Source: Gemmataceae bacterium (GTDB lineage Bacteria; Planctomycetota; Planctomycetia; Gemmatales; Gemmataceae). From it: a stretch of 64,000 bases of DNA. The translations under genes and the position numbers were made by a program. The notes under the pieces are model-generated. The model did not search any database, was not told the DNA's origin, and saw only the letters and a list, made by a program, of their open reading frames with translations. The stretch lies in the NCBI GenBank assembly GCA_009692065.1, contig SHZY01000003.1:1-64000 (forward strand). Reading direction: 5' to 3'. Each line of letters starts with the position of its first letter. Within the stretch, counting starts at the first letter, position 1. This document shows, one piece after another, positions 1 to 8,301 of this stretch.

Positions 1-57
1 CTCAGTGGTGGCGATCCACAGCCCTTGCTCTTCGCGTTTTCGTTTGCCCAGAGCCAT
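1..57 (-). CDS. Transposase, N-terminal 19 residues only (runs off window start)
   Basis: The complement opens with an ATG at 57 and reads MALGKRKREEQGLWIATTE to the window edge with no stop. From memory, this start resembles a planctomycete DDE transposase family (IS1182/IS5-like, 'MALGKRKRE.Q...ATTD'). Only the first 19 codons are inside the window, so the catalytic part cannot be inspected. An AAGGAG-like Shine-Dalgarno lies just upstream on the complement (cctt in 62-68). The family call rests on a short match. Nothing here shows whether the element is intact. Confidence 0.5.
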   Translation of the reverse strand, partial: MALGKRKREEQGLWIATTE

Positions 58-145
58 CGTGACTCCTTGGTCTTCGGTACGTTGATATCCCCAACATCTG
101 GGCAACAGCATACCATGCCTGTCAAGAGGCGTTTTTCAACGGGCT

Positions 146-201
146 GTTAGCGACGCTTCGAAGAATCGTTGCTTGGGACGCTTCTTCGAAGCGTCGCTAA
201 C
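146..201. repeat. Palindromic intergenic element, 20-bp perfect arms
   Basis: The left arm 146-165 (GTTAGCGACGCTTCGAAGAA) and right arm 182-201 are exact reverse complements around a 16-base loop. The outer ends read GTTAGC...GCTAAC, as in other intergenic palindromes of this window (2056, 5341, 26016). It lies between a transposase start and the Dabb gene. It could act as a terminator stem, but no T-run follows, so I list it as a REP-like repeat. Confidence 0.8.
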
Positions 202-232
202 CTACAGCCGCAATTCATCTTGCCGAGCCGCT

Positions 233-535
233 TCAGCTTGCCTCGAAATCGAAAGCAACCACGCCTTCCAGGTCCGGCAGGAAAGCCTGCTTGAGCTTCT
301 CGTGATCGGGATCCGTCAGGTAGTGATCGCGCGCGGCGGCGTCGGCGAAGGTCATGATGAAGCCGTGAGTGTAGCCCTGGTTCAGTCCTTCCGGGCTCGA
401 GTAAGCGCCCCCCTGAATCGCAAGGAAGCCGGGCATTTTCTTGCGCAGCCCTTCAAGGGCCGAGGCAAGGTCGGCCATGCGGTGCGCTTTGTGGGCAGGG
501 AATTTCACCAGGACGATGTGCTGGATTTTCTTCAT
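233..535 (-). CDS. Dabb (stress-responsive alpha/beta-barrel) family protein
   Basis: A 100-residue protein starting MKKIQHIVLVKF and ending with an aromatic, acidic strand (VVAFDFEAS). The start strand 'HIVLVKF', a central helix and the 'YTHGFIMTFADAAARDHYL' block match the ferredoxin-like Dabb domain, whose members form small dimeric barrels; a specific substrate cannot be assigned. The ORF track starts at 673, but the extra 46 residues are unlike the family and overlap the divergent sugar transferase. The ATG at 535, with GGGAG about 10 bases upstream, is preferred. It is transcribed divergently from the gene at 653. Confidence 0.8.
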   Translation of the reverse strand: MKKIQHIVLVKFPAHKAHRMADLASALEGLRKKMPGFLAIQGGAYSSPEGLNQGYTHGFIMTFADAAARDHYLTDPDHEKLKQAFLPDLEGVVAFDFEAS

Positions 536-652
536 GGCAAGGGCTCCCAATCGAACGATCTCACCCGGCTTGACACTCAAGCGCGAAGCATGATACAAGG
601 CGAGCATACCGAAAGTGGGCCGCGGCGGAAAGGTCCCAGGGATGGGGACGGT

Positions 653-2047
653 ATGATCCACAAGAAAAGCCAACTCCTGTGTGCCTGGTTCTTATTTGCC
701 GACCTGGTCATGACGGCGCTCGCCTGGATTGCCGCCTACCATCTGCGCTTTGATTCCGGCTGGTTTCCGGTTGTCAAGCACACGCCGGACGTTTCGCTTT
801 GCTACAACAATATTCCGCTGGTCGTTCTGGTCGCCTTGCTGGCGTATCAGTTCACCGGTCAGTACATGATCAACCGCTTTCGCCGGCTGCGCGAGGATTT
901 CGCCAGTGTCTTCATGGGAACGGCCTTGATGGGCCTCCTGGTGGTCGCCGTCACCTTCGGCCTGCACAGCGCTTACGAATCGCGCGGCGCCATCGTCCTT
1001 TTTGTGCTGCTGACAATGCTCCTCATCCTGTTTTTCCGCCGCCTGAGCTGGGTCGGCGTCCATTGGCTGCGCAAGCGAGGCTACAATCAGACGCAAACCT
1101 TGATCGTCGGCACCGGCCGCGTCGCACGCAAGACGGCCCGGTCGCTGCGCCAAACCACCTGGCTCGGATTCAAGAACGTTGGCTTCATTGAAGACGAGCC
1201 GTCGCACTGGGCCAGCGATCTGGACATCCTCGGCAGCGTCGCCGACTTGCCGAAGCTCGTCGAAAAGTACCAGGTCTCGCACGTATTCATCTGTTTGCCG
1301 ATGGGGCGCTATGATGAGGCCCGGCGCGTCTTTGATGTGCTCTCCCAGACGCTGGTCGATGTGCGGCTGGTCGCCGACGTCCCTGCCTTGGCCGGCGTGA
1401 CCTTCACCACCACCCACTTCGACGGCATGCCGATGATCGGCCTTCGCGAAAGCCCGCACTTTGGCCTGAACATCGTGGTCAAACGGGTCATGGATGTTGT
1501 GCTATCCCTGCTCGCCCTCATCGTCCTGTCGCCCTTGCTGGCGCTGATCGGGGTGCTGATCAAGCTCACCAGCCCCGGCCCGATCTTCTACAGCCAGGAG
1601 CGCTGCGGCCTCAATGGCCGGACGTTCAAGATGCTCAAGTTTCGCAGCATGCGCGCCGATGCCGAGCAGAAATCCGGCGCCGTCTGGGCCGTCAAGGATG
1701 ACCCGCGCAAGACCAAGATCGGCGATTTTCTGCGCAAGACGAGCCTCGACGAGTTGCCGCAGTTCATCAACGTGCTGTTGGGCGATATGAGCATCGTCGG
1801 CCCGCGTCCGGAACGGCCGATATTCATCAACAAGTTCACCAAGACGATTCCCAACTATCACGCACGCCACGCGGTCAAGGCCGGCATCACCGGCTGGGCC
1901 CAAGTCAACGGCTGGCGCGGCAACACGTCCTTGCGCAAACGCATTCAATTCGACCTCTACTACATCACGCACTGGACGCCCTGGCTCGACATTCGCATCC
2001 TTTGGCTGACCATCTGGCACGGGTTTGTGAATCGGAATGCATACTGA
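653..2047 (+). CDS. Undecaprenyl-phosphate glucose phosphotransferase (WcaJ-type, exopolysaccharide initiation)
   Basis: A 464-residue polyprenyl glycosylphosphotransferase that would load a sugar-1-phosphate onto undecaprenyl phosphate at the inner membrane to start exopolysaccharide synthesis. Hydrophobic segments fill roughly residues 10-130, a Rossmann-like middle part begins '[16 protein letters not shown]', and another membrane segment follows '[16 protein letters not shown]'. The C-terminal catalytic half has 'LKFRSM', '[18 protein letters not shown]', 'IVGPRPERP' and '[13 protein letters not shown]', all hallmarks of the bacterial sugar transferase family. I start it at the ATG at 653 ([12 protein letters not shown]); the 160 residues upstream in the ORF track read antisense through the Dabb gene and have no family resemblance. 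No other polysaccharide genes are nearby, so the sugar is unknown. Confidence 0.9.
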   Translation: MIHKKSQLLCAWFLFADLVMTALAWIAAYHLRFDSGWFPVVKHTPDVSLCYNNIPLVVLVALLAYQFTGQYMINRFRRLREDFASVFMGTALMGLLVVAVTFGLHSAYESRGAIVLFVLLTMLLILFFRRLSWVGVHWLRKRGYNQTQTLIVGTGRVARKTARSLRQTTWLGFKNVGFIEDEPSHWASDLDILGSVADLPKLVEKYQVSHVFICLPMGRYDEARRVFDVLSQTLVDVRLVADVPALAGVTFTTTHFDGMPMIGLRESPHFGLNIVVKRVMDVVLSLLALIVLSPLLALIGVLIKLTSPGPIFYSQERCGLNGRTFKMLKFRSMRADAEQKSGAVWAVKDDPRKTKIGDFLRKTSLDELPQFINVLLGDMSIVGPRPERPIFINKFTKTIPNYHARHAVKAGITGWAQVNGWRGNTSLRKRIQFDLYYITHWTPWLDIRILWLTIWHGFVNRNAY

Positions 2048-2055
2048 ATCGTCTT

Positions 2056-2112
2056 CGTTTAGCGCCCGTAAAGAACCTTCCGTTACCGAGCACGCCACGC
2101 GGGCGCTAAACG
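2056..2112. repeat. Family A palindrome (CGTTTAGCGCCCG...CGGGCGCTAAACG)
   Basis: Perfect 13-bp inverted arms at 2056-2068 and 2100-2112 around a 31-base centre, between the sugar transferase and obg. The same arm sequence recurs at 19785, 28873 and, as one arm, near 61255. Related arms with GTTTA ends occur at 21091, 22393 and 60046. It is treated as a dispersed REP-like element that may also help terminate transcription. Confidence 0.85.
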
Positions 2113-2141
2113 AGGATCGGCCCAGATGATACAATAACCCG

Positions 2142-3134
2142 ATGTTTGTCGATCGAGTAACCATATTTGTCAAGGGCGGTGACGGCGGCAGGGGCTGCTC
2201 CAGCTTCCGGCGTGAGAAATATGTACCCAAGGGCGGTCCCGACGGCGGCGACGGCGGCGACGGCGCCAACATCATCATCCGCGCCGTCGCAGGCACCGAT
2301 AGCCTCGCCGATATCGTCAACCGCAAGCACTGGCGAGCCCCCGGCGGCAGCCCCGGCACCGGCGCCCAGAAGACCGGACGCACTGCCAAGGACATCGTCA
2401 TCGCCGTGCCGCCGGGAACCATCATCTATGATCGCGAACGTGGCAACATCCTGCGCGACTTGACGACAGCGGGCGATGAAGTCGTCGTCAGCAAAGGGGG
2501 CCGTGGCGGGCGAGGCAACAAGTATTTCGCCACTTCCACCAATCGCACTCCTCGCGAATTCGAACCGGGCGAGCCGGGCGAGGAACGCTGGCTGGTTCTC
2601 GAACTCAAGGTCATCGCGGATGCCGGCCTTGTGGGGCTGCCCAACGCCGGCAAGTCCACGCTCTTGAGCCGACTGTCGCAGGCGCATCCGGAGATCGCCG
2701 ACTATCCCTTCACGACCAAGCACCCGAACCTCGGCGTCGTCCACTCCGGCGGCGAGCGTGTGTTCGTTCTCGCCGACTTGCCGGGCCTGATCGAAGGGGC
2801 CCACAGCGGCGTCGGCCTGGGCCACGAGTTCCTACGCCACGTCGAACGCACGCGGGTTCTCGTTCACTTGATCGAGCCGATGCCGCTCGATGGCAGTGAT
2901 CCCGTCCACAACTTCCGCATGGTGCAGCGCGAACTCGAACTCTACCGCCATGAGCTGACCGACAAGCCTGAAGTCGTCGCCATGAGCAAGTGCGAGCTGA
3001 CTGACAGCGACGAGGTCCGCGCCCGCCTGGAGCGTGAACTCGGCCGTGAGGTGCTGGCGATCTCCGCCGTAACAGGGCAGGGCCTCGCCCAACTCGTCGG
3101 CCGCGTTGCCCAACTGTTACTGCAACCCGTCTGA
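2142..3134 (+). CDS. obg: GTPase Obg/CgtA (ribosome-associated)
   Basis: A 330-residue Obg-family GTPase. The N-terminal Obg fold (about residues 1-158) has the glycine-rich pattern 'GGDGGRGCSSFRREKYVPKG' and 'GGDGGDGANI'. The G domain follows with G1 GLPNAGKST, switch region YPFTTKHPNLG and G3 DLPGLIEGAHSGVGLG. It stops soon after the G domain, so there is no C-terminal OCT domain, which is normal for short Obg proteins. The G4 box reads SKCE rather than NKxD; a Ser/Thr and Glu variant may be a lineage trait, but guanine specificity should not be assumed. Obg acts in large-subunit assembly and in growth and stress control. The ATG at 2142 lacks a strong Shine-Dalgarno. Confidence 0.95.
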   Translation: MFVDRVTIFVKGGDGGRGCSSFRREKYVPKGGPDGGDGGDGANIIIRAVAGTDSLADIVNRKHWRAPGGSPGTGAQKTGRTAKDIVIAVPPGTIIYDRERGNILRDLTTAGDEVVVSKGGRGGRGNKYFATSTNRTPREFEPGEPGEERWLVLELKVIADAGLVGLPNAGKSTLLSRLSQAHPEIADYPFTTKHPNLGVVHSGGERVFVLADLPGLIEGAHSGVGLGHEFLRHVERTRVLVHLIEPMPLDGSDPVHNFRMVQRELELYRHELTDKPEVVAMSKCELTDSDEVRARLERELGREVLAISAVTGQGLAQLVGRVAQLLLQPV

Positions 3135-3152
3135 GCCGCACGCGTCAAGAGG

Positions 3153-3289
3153 ACTAACCACAGAGACACAGTGGCACAGAGAAGAAAGAGAGAGAGAGAG
3201 TGGGGTTTCGCGTGGCACGCGGAAATCGGTGTTGAGAAAATACTGTAACTCTCCCCCCTGATTTCTCTTCTCTGTGTCTCTGCGGTTAG
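3153..3289. repeat. Family H inverted repeat (CTAACCACAGAGACACAG... type)
   Basis: Left arm near 3153-3187 (ctaaccacagagacacag, then cacagagaagaaa) pairs imperfectly with 3262-3289 (tttctcttctctgtgtctct, then gcggttag). Between them lies an AG-dinucleotide run (agagagagagag). I recall similar 'cacagagacacagag' inverted repeats being common between genes in planctomycetes and cyanobacteria. It separates obg from coaX. Confidence 0.75.
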
Positions 3290-3313
3290 AATCCTGCGAT
3301 AAGAGGGCGGTCC

Positions 3314-4051
3314 GTGAGCGGTCCAATCGTCGTCGATGTCGGCAATACTCGCATCAAGTGGGGGCTGTGCAGTTCCGCGCAGGTTTGGAGCATCGCCTCG
3401 TTGCCGCCCGACGATCTGGGCGCCTTGCTCAAGCAATGGCAGGAATGGAAGCTGCAGCGCGACCAGGTATGGATCGTCAGCGGCGTGCACCCGCGTCGGC
3501 GCGACACGCTGGTCGCCTGGCTGAAAGAACGCAGTGATTCGGTCGAAGTCCTCGATTCGTGCAAGCAACTGCCGCTGCAGATCGAAGTTGACCATCCTGA
3601 AAAAGTCGGCATCGACCGCCTGCTCAACGCGGTGGCCGCCAATCGGCGCCGCCAGGAGAATGTCGCGGCGATTCTGATCGATGCGGGCACTGCGGTCACC
3701 GTCGATTATCTCGACGGCGCCGGCGTCTTCCGCGGCGGCGCGATCTTCCCGGGCTTCGGCTTGATGGCAAGCGCCCTGCACGATTACACGGCACTCCTAC
3801 CGATCGTGGCGATGGACGAGGCCGTCTTGCCTCCCGGCGCCTCGACCGTGCACGCGATTCAGGCGGGCGTGTTTCATGCAGTCGTCGGGGGCATCGAGCG
3901 CTTGATCTTTGAATACCAGCGCCGCTATCCCACGGCGTTCGAGATTTTTCTGACGGGAGGCGACGCGAAGCGTGTGTCGACCAGGCTGCATCATCCCGTG
4001 CATGTCTGGCCGGAGATGACGCTCGAAGGGATACTTCACTCACGCGGCTAA
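3314..4051 (+). CDS. coaX: Type III pantothenate kinase
   Basis: A 245-residue CoaX protein catalysing ATP-dependent phosphorylation of pantothenate, the first step of coenzyme A synthesis. It shows the ASKHA-fold signatures of the family: the N-terminal phosphate loop 'VVDVGNTRIKWG', the PxKVGIDR-like block 'HPEKVGIDRLLNAVAA', the central 'ILIDAGTAVTVDYLD' and 'GGAIFPGFGLM'. The start is GTG at 3314, with AGAGGGCGG upstream and no better ATG. It is followed after 18 bases by the MnmE-like GTPase, so the two are probably cotranscribed. Confidence 0.93.
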   Translation: MSGPIVVDVGNTRIKWGLCSSAQVWSIASLPPDDLGALLKQWQEWKLQRDQVWIVSGVHPRRRDTLVAWLKERSDSVEVLDSCKQLPLQIEVDHPEKVGIDRLLNAVAANRRRQENVAAILIDAGTAVTVDYLDGAGVFRGGAIFPGFGLMASALHDYTALLPIVAMDEAVLPPGASTVHAIQAGVFHAVVGGIERLIFEYQRRYPTAFEIFLTGGDAKRVSTRLHHPVHVWPEMTLEGILHSRG

Positions 4052-4069
4052 ACATGATCCGGTAATTCG

Positions 4070-5092
4070 ATGCAAACTACCATCGCCTGCCTGACCGCGC
4101 CCGGCAAAGCCGCCATCGCCACGCTGGCAGTGCGCGGGCCCCAGGCATGGGCGATTACGCTTGCGCACTTTATGCCCCGCAAGGGAAGCCTGCCCGACAC
4201 TCCGGACGCGGGACAATACTGGTACGGCAGGCTCGGCAACGAACTGGCCGACGACGTCGTCCTTGCGGTCAAGCAAGGCTTGCCGACGATCGCACTGGAA
4301 GTGCACTGCCACGGCGGCGTCGAAGTCGTGCGCATGATTCAGGAACTCTACCTGGAGCACGGAGCCATCCTGTCTCCCTGGCAAGATGAGACGAACGGCC
4401 TTTTCGAAACGCTCGCACACGCTTCGACAGTGCGCACCGCCAACATTCTGCTCGACCAGGTCAGCGGGGCCTGGCAAGTTTGCATGAGGGAACTGGCAGA
4501 CCCAGATCCGGTTCGCGGCACGCAGGTTCGCCAACGGCTCGCGGAGCTGATTCCGCTTGGCCAGCACCTCGTCGAGCCGTGGCAGGTGGTGATCGCCGGC
4601 GCGCCCAACGTTGGCAAGAGCAGCTTGATGAACGCGCTCGCCGGCTACACGCGCAGCGTCGTCTCGCCGAGCGCGGGGACGACGCGCGATACCGTCGCGC
4701 TGCGGCTCGCGATCGACGGGTGGCCCGTGGAAATCACCGACACGGCAGGCATTCGCGCAGCGACGAACGACCTGGAATTACAAGGCATCGAACGCGCTCA
4801 GAGCGTGGCACGCGATGCCGACCTGCGCCTATGGTTGCTGGATGGTTCGACGGGGCCAATATTTCCCGATGACCCGGTCGGCTGGCATTTTCTCATCAAC
4901 AAGATTGATCTGCCCGCGGCCTGGGATTGGCAAAGTCTACCGGAGGCGCTGCGCATCTCGGCACGCACACAGACGGGATTGACGGAGCTCTGCGAGATGA
5001 TTTCGCGTCAATTGGTGCCGCAGCCACCGTTGCCAGGCGAAGCGGTGCCAGTTACAGCGGAGCAGGCTGCCCTGGTGGGTAAAAAACGTTAG
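4070..5092 (+). CDS. MnmE/TrmE-like GTPase lacking the C-terminal catalytic Cys motif
   Basis: A 340-residue protein laid out like MnmE (TrmE), the tRNA U34-modifying GTPase, but about 110 residues shorter. The N-terminus has a TrmE-N-like start ('TTIACLTAPGKAAIATLAVRGP') and the typical 'LEVHCHGG'. The GTPase domain has G1 GAPNVGKSS, the switch 'GTTRDTV', G3 DTAGIR and G4 NKID. The protein ends 'GEAVPVTAEQAALVGKKR' soon after the G domain, so the last helical segment and the C-x-G-K motif of true MnmE are missing. It is therefore probably a paralogue with another role, not tRNA modification as such. It lies 18 bases downstream of coaX. Confidence 0.8.
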   Translation: MQTTIACLTAPGKAAIATLAVRGPQAWAITLAHFMPRKGSLPDTPDAGQYWYGRLGNELADDVVLAVKQGLPTIALEVHCHGGVEVVRMIQELYLEHGAILSPWQDETNGLFETLAHASTVRTANILLDQVSGAWQVCMRELADPDPVRGTQVRQRLAELIPLGQHLVEPWQVVIAGAPNVGKSSLMNALAGYTRSVVSPSAGTTRDTVALRLAIDGWPVEITDTAGIRAATNDLELQGIERAQSVARDADLRLWLLDGSTGPIFPDDPVGWHFLINKIDLPAAWDWQSLPEALRISARTQTGLTELCEMISRQLVPQPPLPGEAVPVTAEQAALVGKKR

Positions 5093-5100
5093 CCAGACAC

Positions 5101-5342
5101 GCAAGTTTTGAAGCTGCGATTTTCTTGCCCCGAAGGGGCCTAACAAACCAGCCCAGGGCAACGCCCTGGGAAAGCGGGCAAAAACGAATCTAGCCCTGTA
5201 AGGGCGGCACAACCGTATGCGACATATGTAATGCCCTTTCAGGGCAACTACACCTTGGGCCTGACGCGAACCCAGGGCGTTGCCCTGGGCTGGTTTGTTG
5301 TCGCACCTTCGGTGCTCCCAATAAATCGCAACTTCAAAACGC
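5101..5342. mobile_element. Transposase-less copy of the family D hairpin array (MITE/REPIN-like)
   Basis: Three hairpins in order, GCCCCGAAGGGGC (5127-5139), CCCAGGGC..GCCCTGGG (5151-5170) and GCCCTGTAAGGGC (5193-5205), are followed by the mirror order: GCCCTTTCAGGGC (5233-5245), CCCAGGGCG..GCCCTGGGC (5271-5290) and GCACCTTCGGTGC (5303-5315). Outside these, gcaagttttgaagc and its partner cttcaaaacgcgc extend the symmetry. The same ordered set flanks the IS200-like gene at 45126, but here only about 27 bases lie between the halves. This is the content of the gap between the MnmE-like gene and bfr. Confidence 0.85.
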
Positions 5343-5376
5343 GCAAGTGACGGACTAATGAGTCCGTCGCTTGCGC
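5341..5376. repeat. Family B palindrome
   Basis: GCGCAAGTGACGGAC (5341-5355) pairs with GTCCGTCGCTTGCGC (5362-5376) around TAATGA, with one mismatch. It is followed by gtccggctaac, as in the longer copy at 26016-26073. It lies just downstream of the bfr stop codon and could serve as its terminator stem. Confidence 0.8.
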
Positions 5377-5400
5377 GTCCGGCTAACGAGCGAGCGGGCG

Positions 5401-5883
5401 TCAATGTGCGTCGTGCCCGCCCATTTGTTCGGTCAGGTAATTCTGTAGGCCGACCGCTTCGATCAGGGCAAGCTGCGTTTCCAGCCAATCGACATGCTCT
5501 TCCGATTCGACCAGGATCGGCGCCAGCAGCTCGCGCGAGCCGTTGTCTTTCACCTTCACGCACAACTCGATGGCGGCGTTGTAAGTATTCACCCCCCCCA
5601 TCTCCAGCTTGAGATCGTTCTCGAATTGCTCTTTCACATTGGTGCCGACGCGGATCACGTCGTAGCGGGCAATCTCCGGCGTGCCGTCCAGGAACAGGAT
5701 GCGATCGATCAGCTTCTCGGCATGCTTCATTTCGCCCATGGATTCTTCGTAGTGCTTCTTGCCGAGCAGCTTGTAGCCCCAGTTCATGCACATCTTGGCC
5801 TGGCAGAAATATTGGTTGATCGCGGTCAATTCGATGGTGAGCGCGCGATTCAATGCGTCAATGACTTGCGGGTCGCCTTTCAT
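5401..5883 (-). CDS. bfr: Bacterioferritin
   Basis: A 160-residue bacterioferritin, the usual family length, beginning MKGDPQVIDALN. Counted from Met1, the ferroxidase ligands Glu18, Glu51, His54, Glu94 and His130 and the haem ligand Met52 ('GEMKHAEK') are all in place. The residue at 127 is Ser, flanked by Glu126 and Glu128, where the family normally has Glu. The protein should form the 24-mer that oxidises and stores iron in the cytoplasm. AAAGGAGTGACCC sits directly before the ATG, and its own promoter is predicted at 5981-6009. It lies next to the metal-uptake operon on the same strand, which fits shared iron/manganese physiology. Confidence 0.95.
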   Translation of the reverse strand: MKGDPQVIDALNRALTIELTAINQYFCQAKMCMNWGYKLLGKKHYEESMGEMKHAEKLIDRILFLDGTPEIARYDVIRVGTNVKEQFENDLKLEMGGVNTYNAAIELCVKVKDNGSRELLAPILVESEEHVDWLETQLALIEAVGLQNYLTEQMGGHDAH

Positions 5884-5980
5884 GGGTCACTCCTTTTGTT
5901 AAGTTGGCTTACAGCGAATCGGACATCGGCAGGGGGCAAGTCGGCTGGCCCCCGTGGCGGGGTTCGTTCCCACCTCTGCA

Positions 5981-6009
5981 TTATTAGGATTCCTGGAGAA
6001 GAGTTTCAA
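5981..6009 (-). promoter_or_regulatory. Predicted sigma70 promoter for bfr
   Basis: On the complement, TTGAAA (6009-6004), a 17-base spacer and TAATAA (5986-5981) form a good -35/-10 pair about 100 bases before the bfr start codon. Confidence 0.55.
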
Positions 6010-6064
6010 GGGCAAAATTGCCGCAACTTCTTATTTTCCAACGAGTTAATACTGATACTCAGTC

Positions 6065-7396
6065 TCATTTCGAGGCGGCGGAAGGAGCGTCGTTTTGGGC
6101 CGGCGGAATGCTCTTTCCGTGCGGATCCTTGGCAGGCTCCTGCAACGTGCTGGCAAGTTCGTCCTGAAGTTGCGGACCGATGAAGTGTTCGACGAGTGCC
6201 GCAGCTGCGTGAACGTGGTCTGGCGGAATCTCCAGGATGGCCCCGGCATAGGTTTCCCAAAGACGATGGGAACGCACCACGTACTGACCGAGCCGCCGAC
6301 CTTCCTCGGTCAGAACCGGCAATCCTGCCGCGCTCGTCGCCAGCAGCCCCAGCCGAACCAACTTGTGATGGGCCAACCAGACGACCCACGTTGACAGGCC
6401 GTGGTCCTTTAGCGCCAGAGAGTACGTCTTCACGCTTGCTTCCTCAGCGCGATACAGTGTCGCAAGAATGTCCTCCTGCGCGATTCTGAGGGACAGATGG
6501 AAGTTGCGCCACCCTTGGGCGGCCAAGCCGTGGCGAGGCGCGAACAGGACGGCGAGTACAAACTGCAAGCCAAGAATCACCGCCACCATCCCGGAGATGT
6601 CGAGCGAATAGCCGCCGATGTTGCGCAGCAGATAACCCAGGACCGATGCCGAAAAGGCCGACAGCGCTGCCCAGCCGAGCATGGGACCCAGTCGATCGGT
6701 GAGCAGATACGCCGTCGCTGCCGGTACGATCAGGACTGCCAACACGAGAATCAAGCCGACCGCCTCGAACGCCGACACAGTGCTCCCCGCCACCAGCGCA
6801 ATGAGCAGATAGTTCACCAGCCGCGGCGAAAAGCCCATCGACTGGGCCAGGGCCGGATCAAAGGCTACGATGGTCAACTCCTTCCAGAAAAACCCAAGGA
6901 ACGCAAGCGTGAGAAAGAGCATCAGCAGCATCGTCGGAATCGCCCGCGGAATTTCGAGGCCGAAGAAATCCGCCGTGTTGAGGGGCACGACTTCGAGCAG
7001 GCCCAGAAACACGCAGTCCAAATCGATGTGTGCGAACCGCAGGTACTTGGAGAGCAAGATGACGCCAACCGCAAAGAGCGAGGTGTACACGACGCCCAGG
7101 CTGGCGTCTTCCGTTACGCTAGTCGACGCTGACAGAGTCTCGGCGAGAATCGCGGTTACCAACCCGAATACCATGGCGCCGACAAGAATGTAGACGCTGG
7201 TGATCTGGCCGGTCAGGAGCACGGCGAGCACGATTCCCGGGAGTACGCCATGGCCGATCGCGTCGCCGAGCATGCTCATACGTTTGAGCAAGAGAAAGCA
7301 GCCAAGCAAGGCGCACGAAATGCTGCAGACGCTGGCCACGGCGATGGTCCAGAACGCCTGGTGAAGCTCCGTGCTGGTCGGCGCAATGAGCGTCAT
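6065..7396 (-). CDS. Metal ABC transporter permease fused to a C-terminal DtxR/MntR-like regulatory domain
   Basis: A 443-residue protein. Residues 1 to about 285 are a typical ABC-3 (Zn/Mn) permease with eight or so membrane helices, including 'MSMLGDAIGHGVLPGIVLAVLL' near the N-terminus and 'AVLIVPAATAYLLTDR'. About 150 further residues are not part of a normal permease. They contain a winged-helix-like stretch and then 'LTEEGRRLGQYVVRSHRLWETY' and 'HVHAAAALVEHFIG', which align with the DtxR/MntR dimerisation and metal-binding domain (His and Glu of HRLWE, VH and VEH). It may sense metal at the membrane or bind DNA while tethered. It is the last gene of the operon, overlapping the upstream permease by ATGA. 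Confidence 0.88.
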   Translation of the reverse strand: MTLIAPTSTELHQAFWTIAVASVCSISCALLGCFLLLKRMSMLGDAIGHGVLPGIVLAVLLTGQITSVYILVGAMVFGLVTAILAETLSASTSVTEDASLGVVYTSLFAVGVILLSKYLRFAHIDLDCVFLGLLEVVPLNTADFFGLEIPRAIPTMLLMLFLTLAFLGFFWKELTIVAFDPALAQSMGFSPRLVNYLLIALVAGSTVSAFEAVGLILVLAVLIVPAATAYLLTDRLGPMLGWAALSAFSASVLGYLLRNIGGYSLDISGMVAVILGLQFVLAVLFAPRHGLAAQGWRNFHLSLRIAQEDILATLYRAEEASVKTYSLALKDHGLSTWVVWLAHHKLVRLGLLATSAAGLPVLTEEGRRLGQYVVRSHRLWETYAGAILEIPPDHVHAAAALVEHFIGPQLQDELASTLQEPAKDPHGKSIPPAQNDAPSAASK

Positions 7397-8301
7397 GGCG
7401 CTGGCTCCTCTCCGGCGCCCAGCGGCGTCTCAAGGCGGAACCGGTCCCGGCGTCTCGCCAGCTGCTGCGCGATGACGCCTCGCTTTGGAGCGAAGCCGAG
7501 CGAAAGGAGAAATAGTCCCGCGGCAACGAGAATGATGCACGGGCCGGTTGCCACGCCTTGAGTGGCGCTGAGGTAGGTTCCAACGATTCCGGACGCCATA
7601 CCGATGCCGGCCGAGATGAGGAGCATCCAGGCGAGCCGGCGCGTCCAGAAGCGTGCGGCTGCCGCCGGGATGATGAGCATGGCCGCCATCAGCAGGATGC
7701 CGACCGCGGGCAAGCCGATCACGACCGCGCCCAACAGAAGGAGCATCAGGGCGAAATCCAGCAGCCGCGCCGGCCAACCTTGAACCTGGGCGAATTCGGG
7801 ATCAAAAGCCACCAGCTTGAATTCCTTGTAGCACAGGGCCACGATTGCCAGCGTCCCGGCCGACAAGGCGGTGATGAGGTGAACGTCCTCCTCGATCATG
7901 CCCGCCGTTTGGCCAAAAATGAACGAATCGAGCCCAGACCGCCCGCTCAAAGGCATTTGTTGAATGAGGCTCCGCAGCACGACGCCGGCGCCGAAGAACG
8001 TGCTGAGAATGATGGCGATCGAGGCATCCTCTTTTATGCGCGTCCAGCGTTTCAGCGCCGCCATGATGCCCAGACCGATCAGGCCGGCTAGAAATGCCCC
8101 GAGCAACATGGCCCAGAAGTGCTTTTCCCCGACGAGCAGGAACGCGAGGCAAACGCCCGGCAACGAGGAGTGCGCAAGGGCATCGCCGACGAGCGAGCGC
8201 CGACGCAAGACCGCAAAGCAGCCAATCACGCCCGAGCAAGCGCCCAGAAGCGTGACGCCTTGCAGGACGATTAGACTATTGTAGGTAAGCCATTCGCTCA
8301 T
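7393..8301 (-). CDS. Metal (Mn/Zn/Fe) ABC transporter permease
   Basis: A 302-residue ABC-3 family permease with about eight hydrophobic helices. Conserved family segments include '[24 protein letters not shown]', '[14 protein letters not shown]' and '[18 protein letters not shown]'. It would pair with the fused permease to form the channel of a manganese, zinc or iron importer. Its start overlaps the ATPase gene by 4 bases (ATGA) and its end overlaps the next permease in the same way, so translation is probably coupled. There is no regulatory tail, unlike its neighbour. Confidence 0.9.
   Translation of the reverse strand: MSEWLTYNSLIVLQGVTLLGACSGVIGCFAVLRRRSLVGDALAHSSLPGVCLAFLLVGEKHFWAMLLGAFLAGLIGLGIMAALKRWTRIKEDASIAIILSTFFGAGVVLRSLIQQMPLSGRSGLDSFIFGQTAGMIEEDVHLITALSAGTLAIVALCYKEFKLVAFDPEFAQVQGWPARLLDFALMLLLLGAVVIGLPAVGILLMAAMLIIPAAAARFWTRRLAWMLLISAGIGMASGIVGTYLSATQGVATGPCIILVAAGLFLLSLGFAPKRGVIAQQLARRRDRFRLETPLGAGEEPAP

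Noticed and set aside
692-1459. Long minus-strand ORF (255 aa) inside the sugar transferase
   Set aside because: Its composition (Gln/Asp/His/Arg-rich) is typical of the antisense of a high-GC gene. The plus-strand product has clear catalytic motifs.
1502-2425. 307-aa minus ORF spanning two plus-strand genes
   Set aside because: It crosses the end of one real gene, an intergenic palindrome and the start of obg; no recognisable domain.
5984-5997. TTAGGATTCCTGGA at the bfr promoter as a second DtxR box
   Set aside because: It matches only about half of the consensus positions, and the conserved CTWA end is absent.
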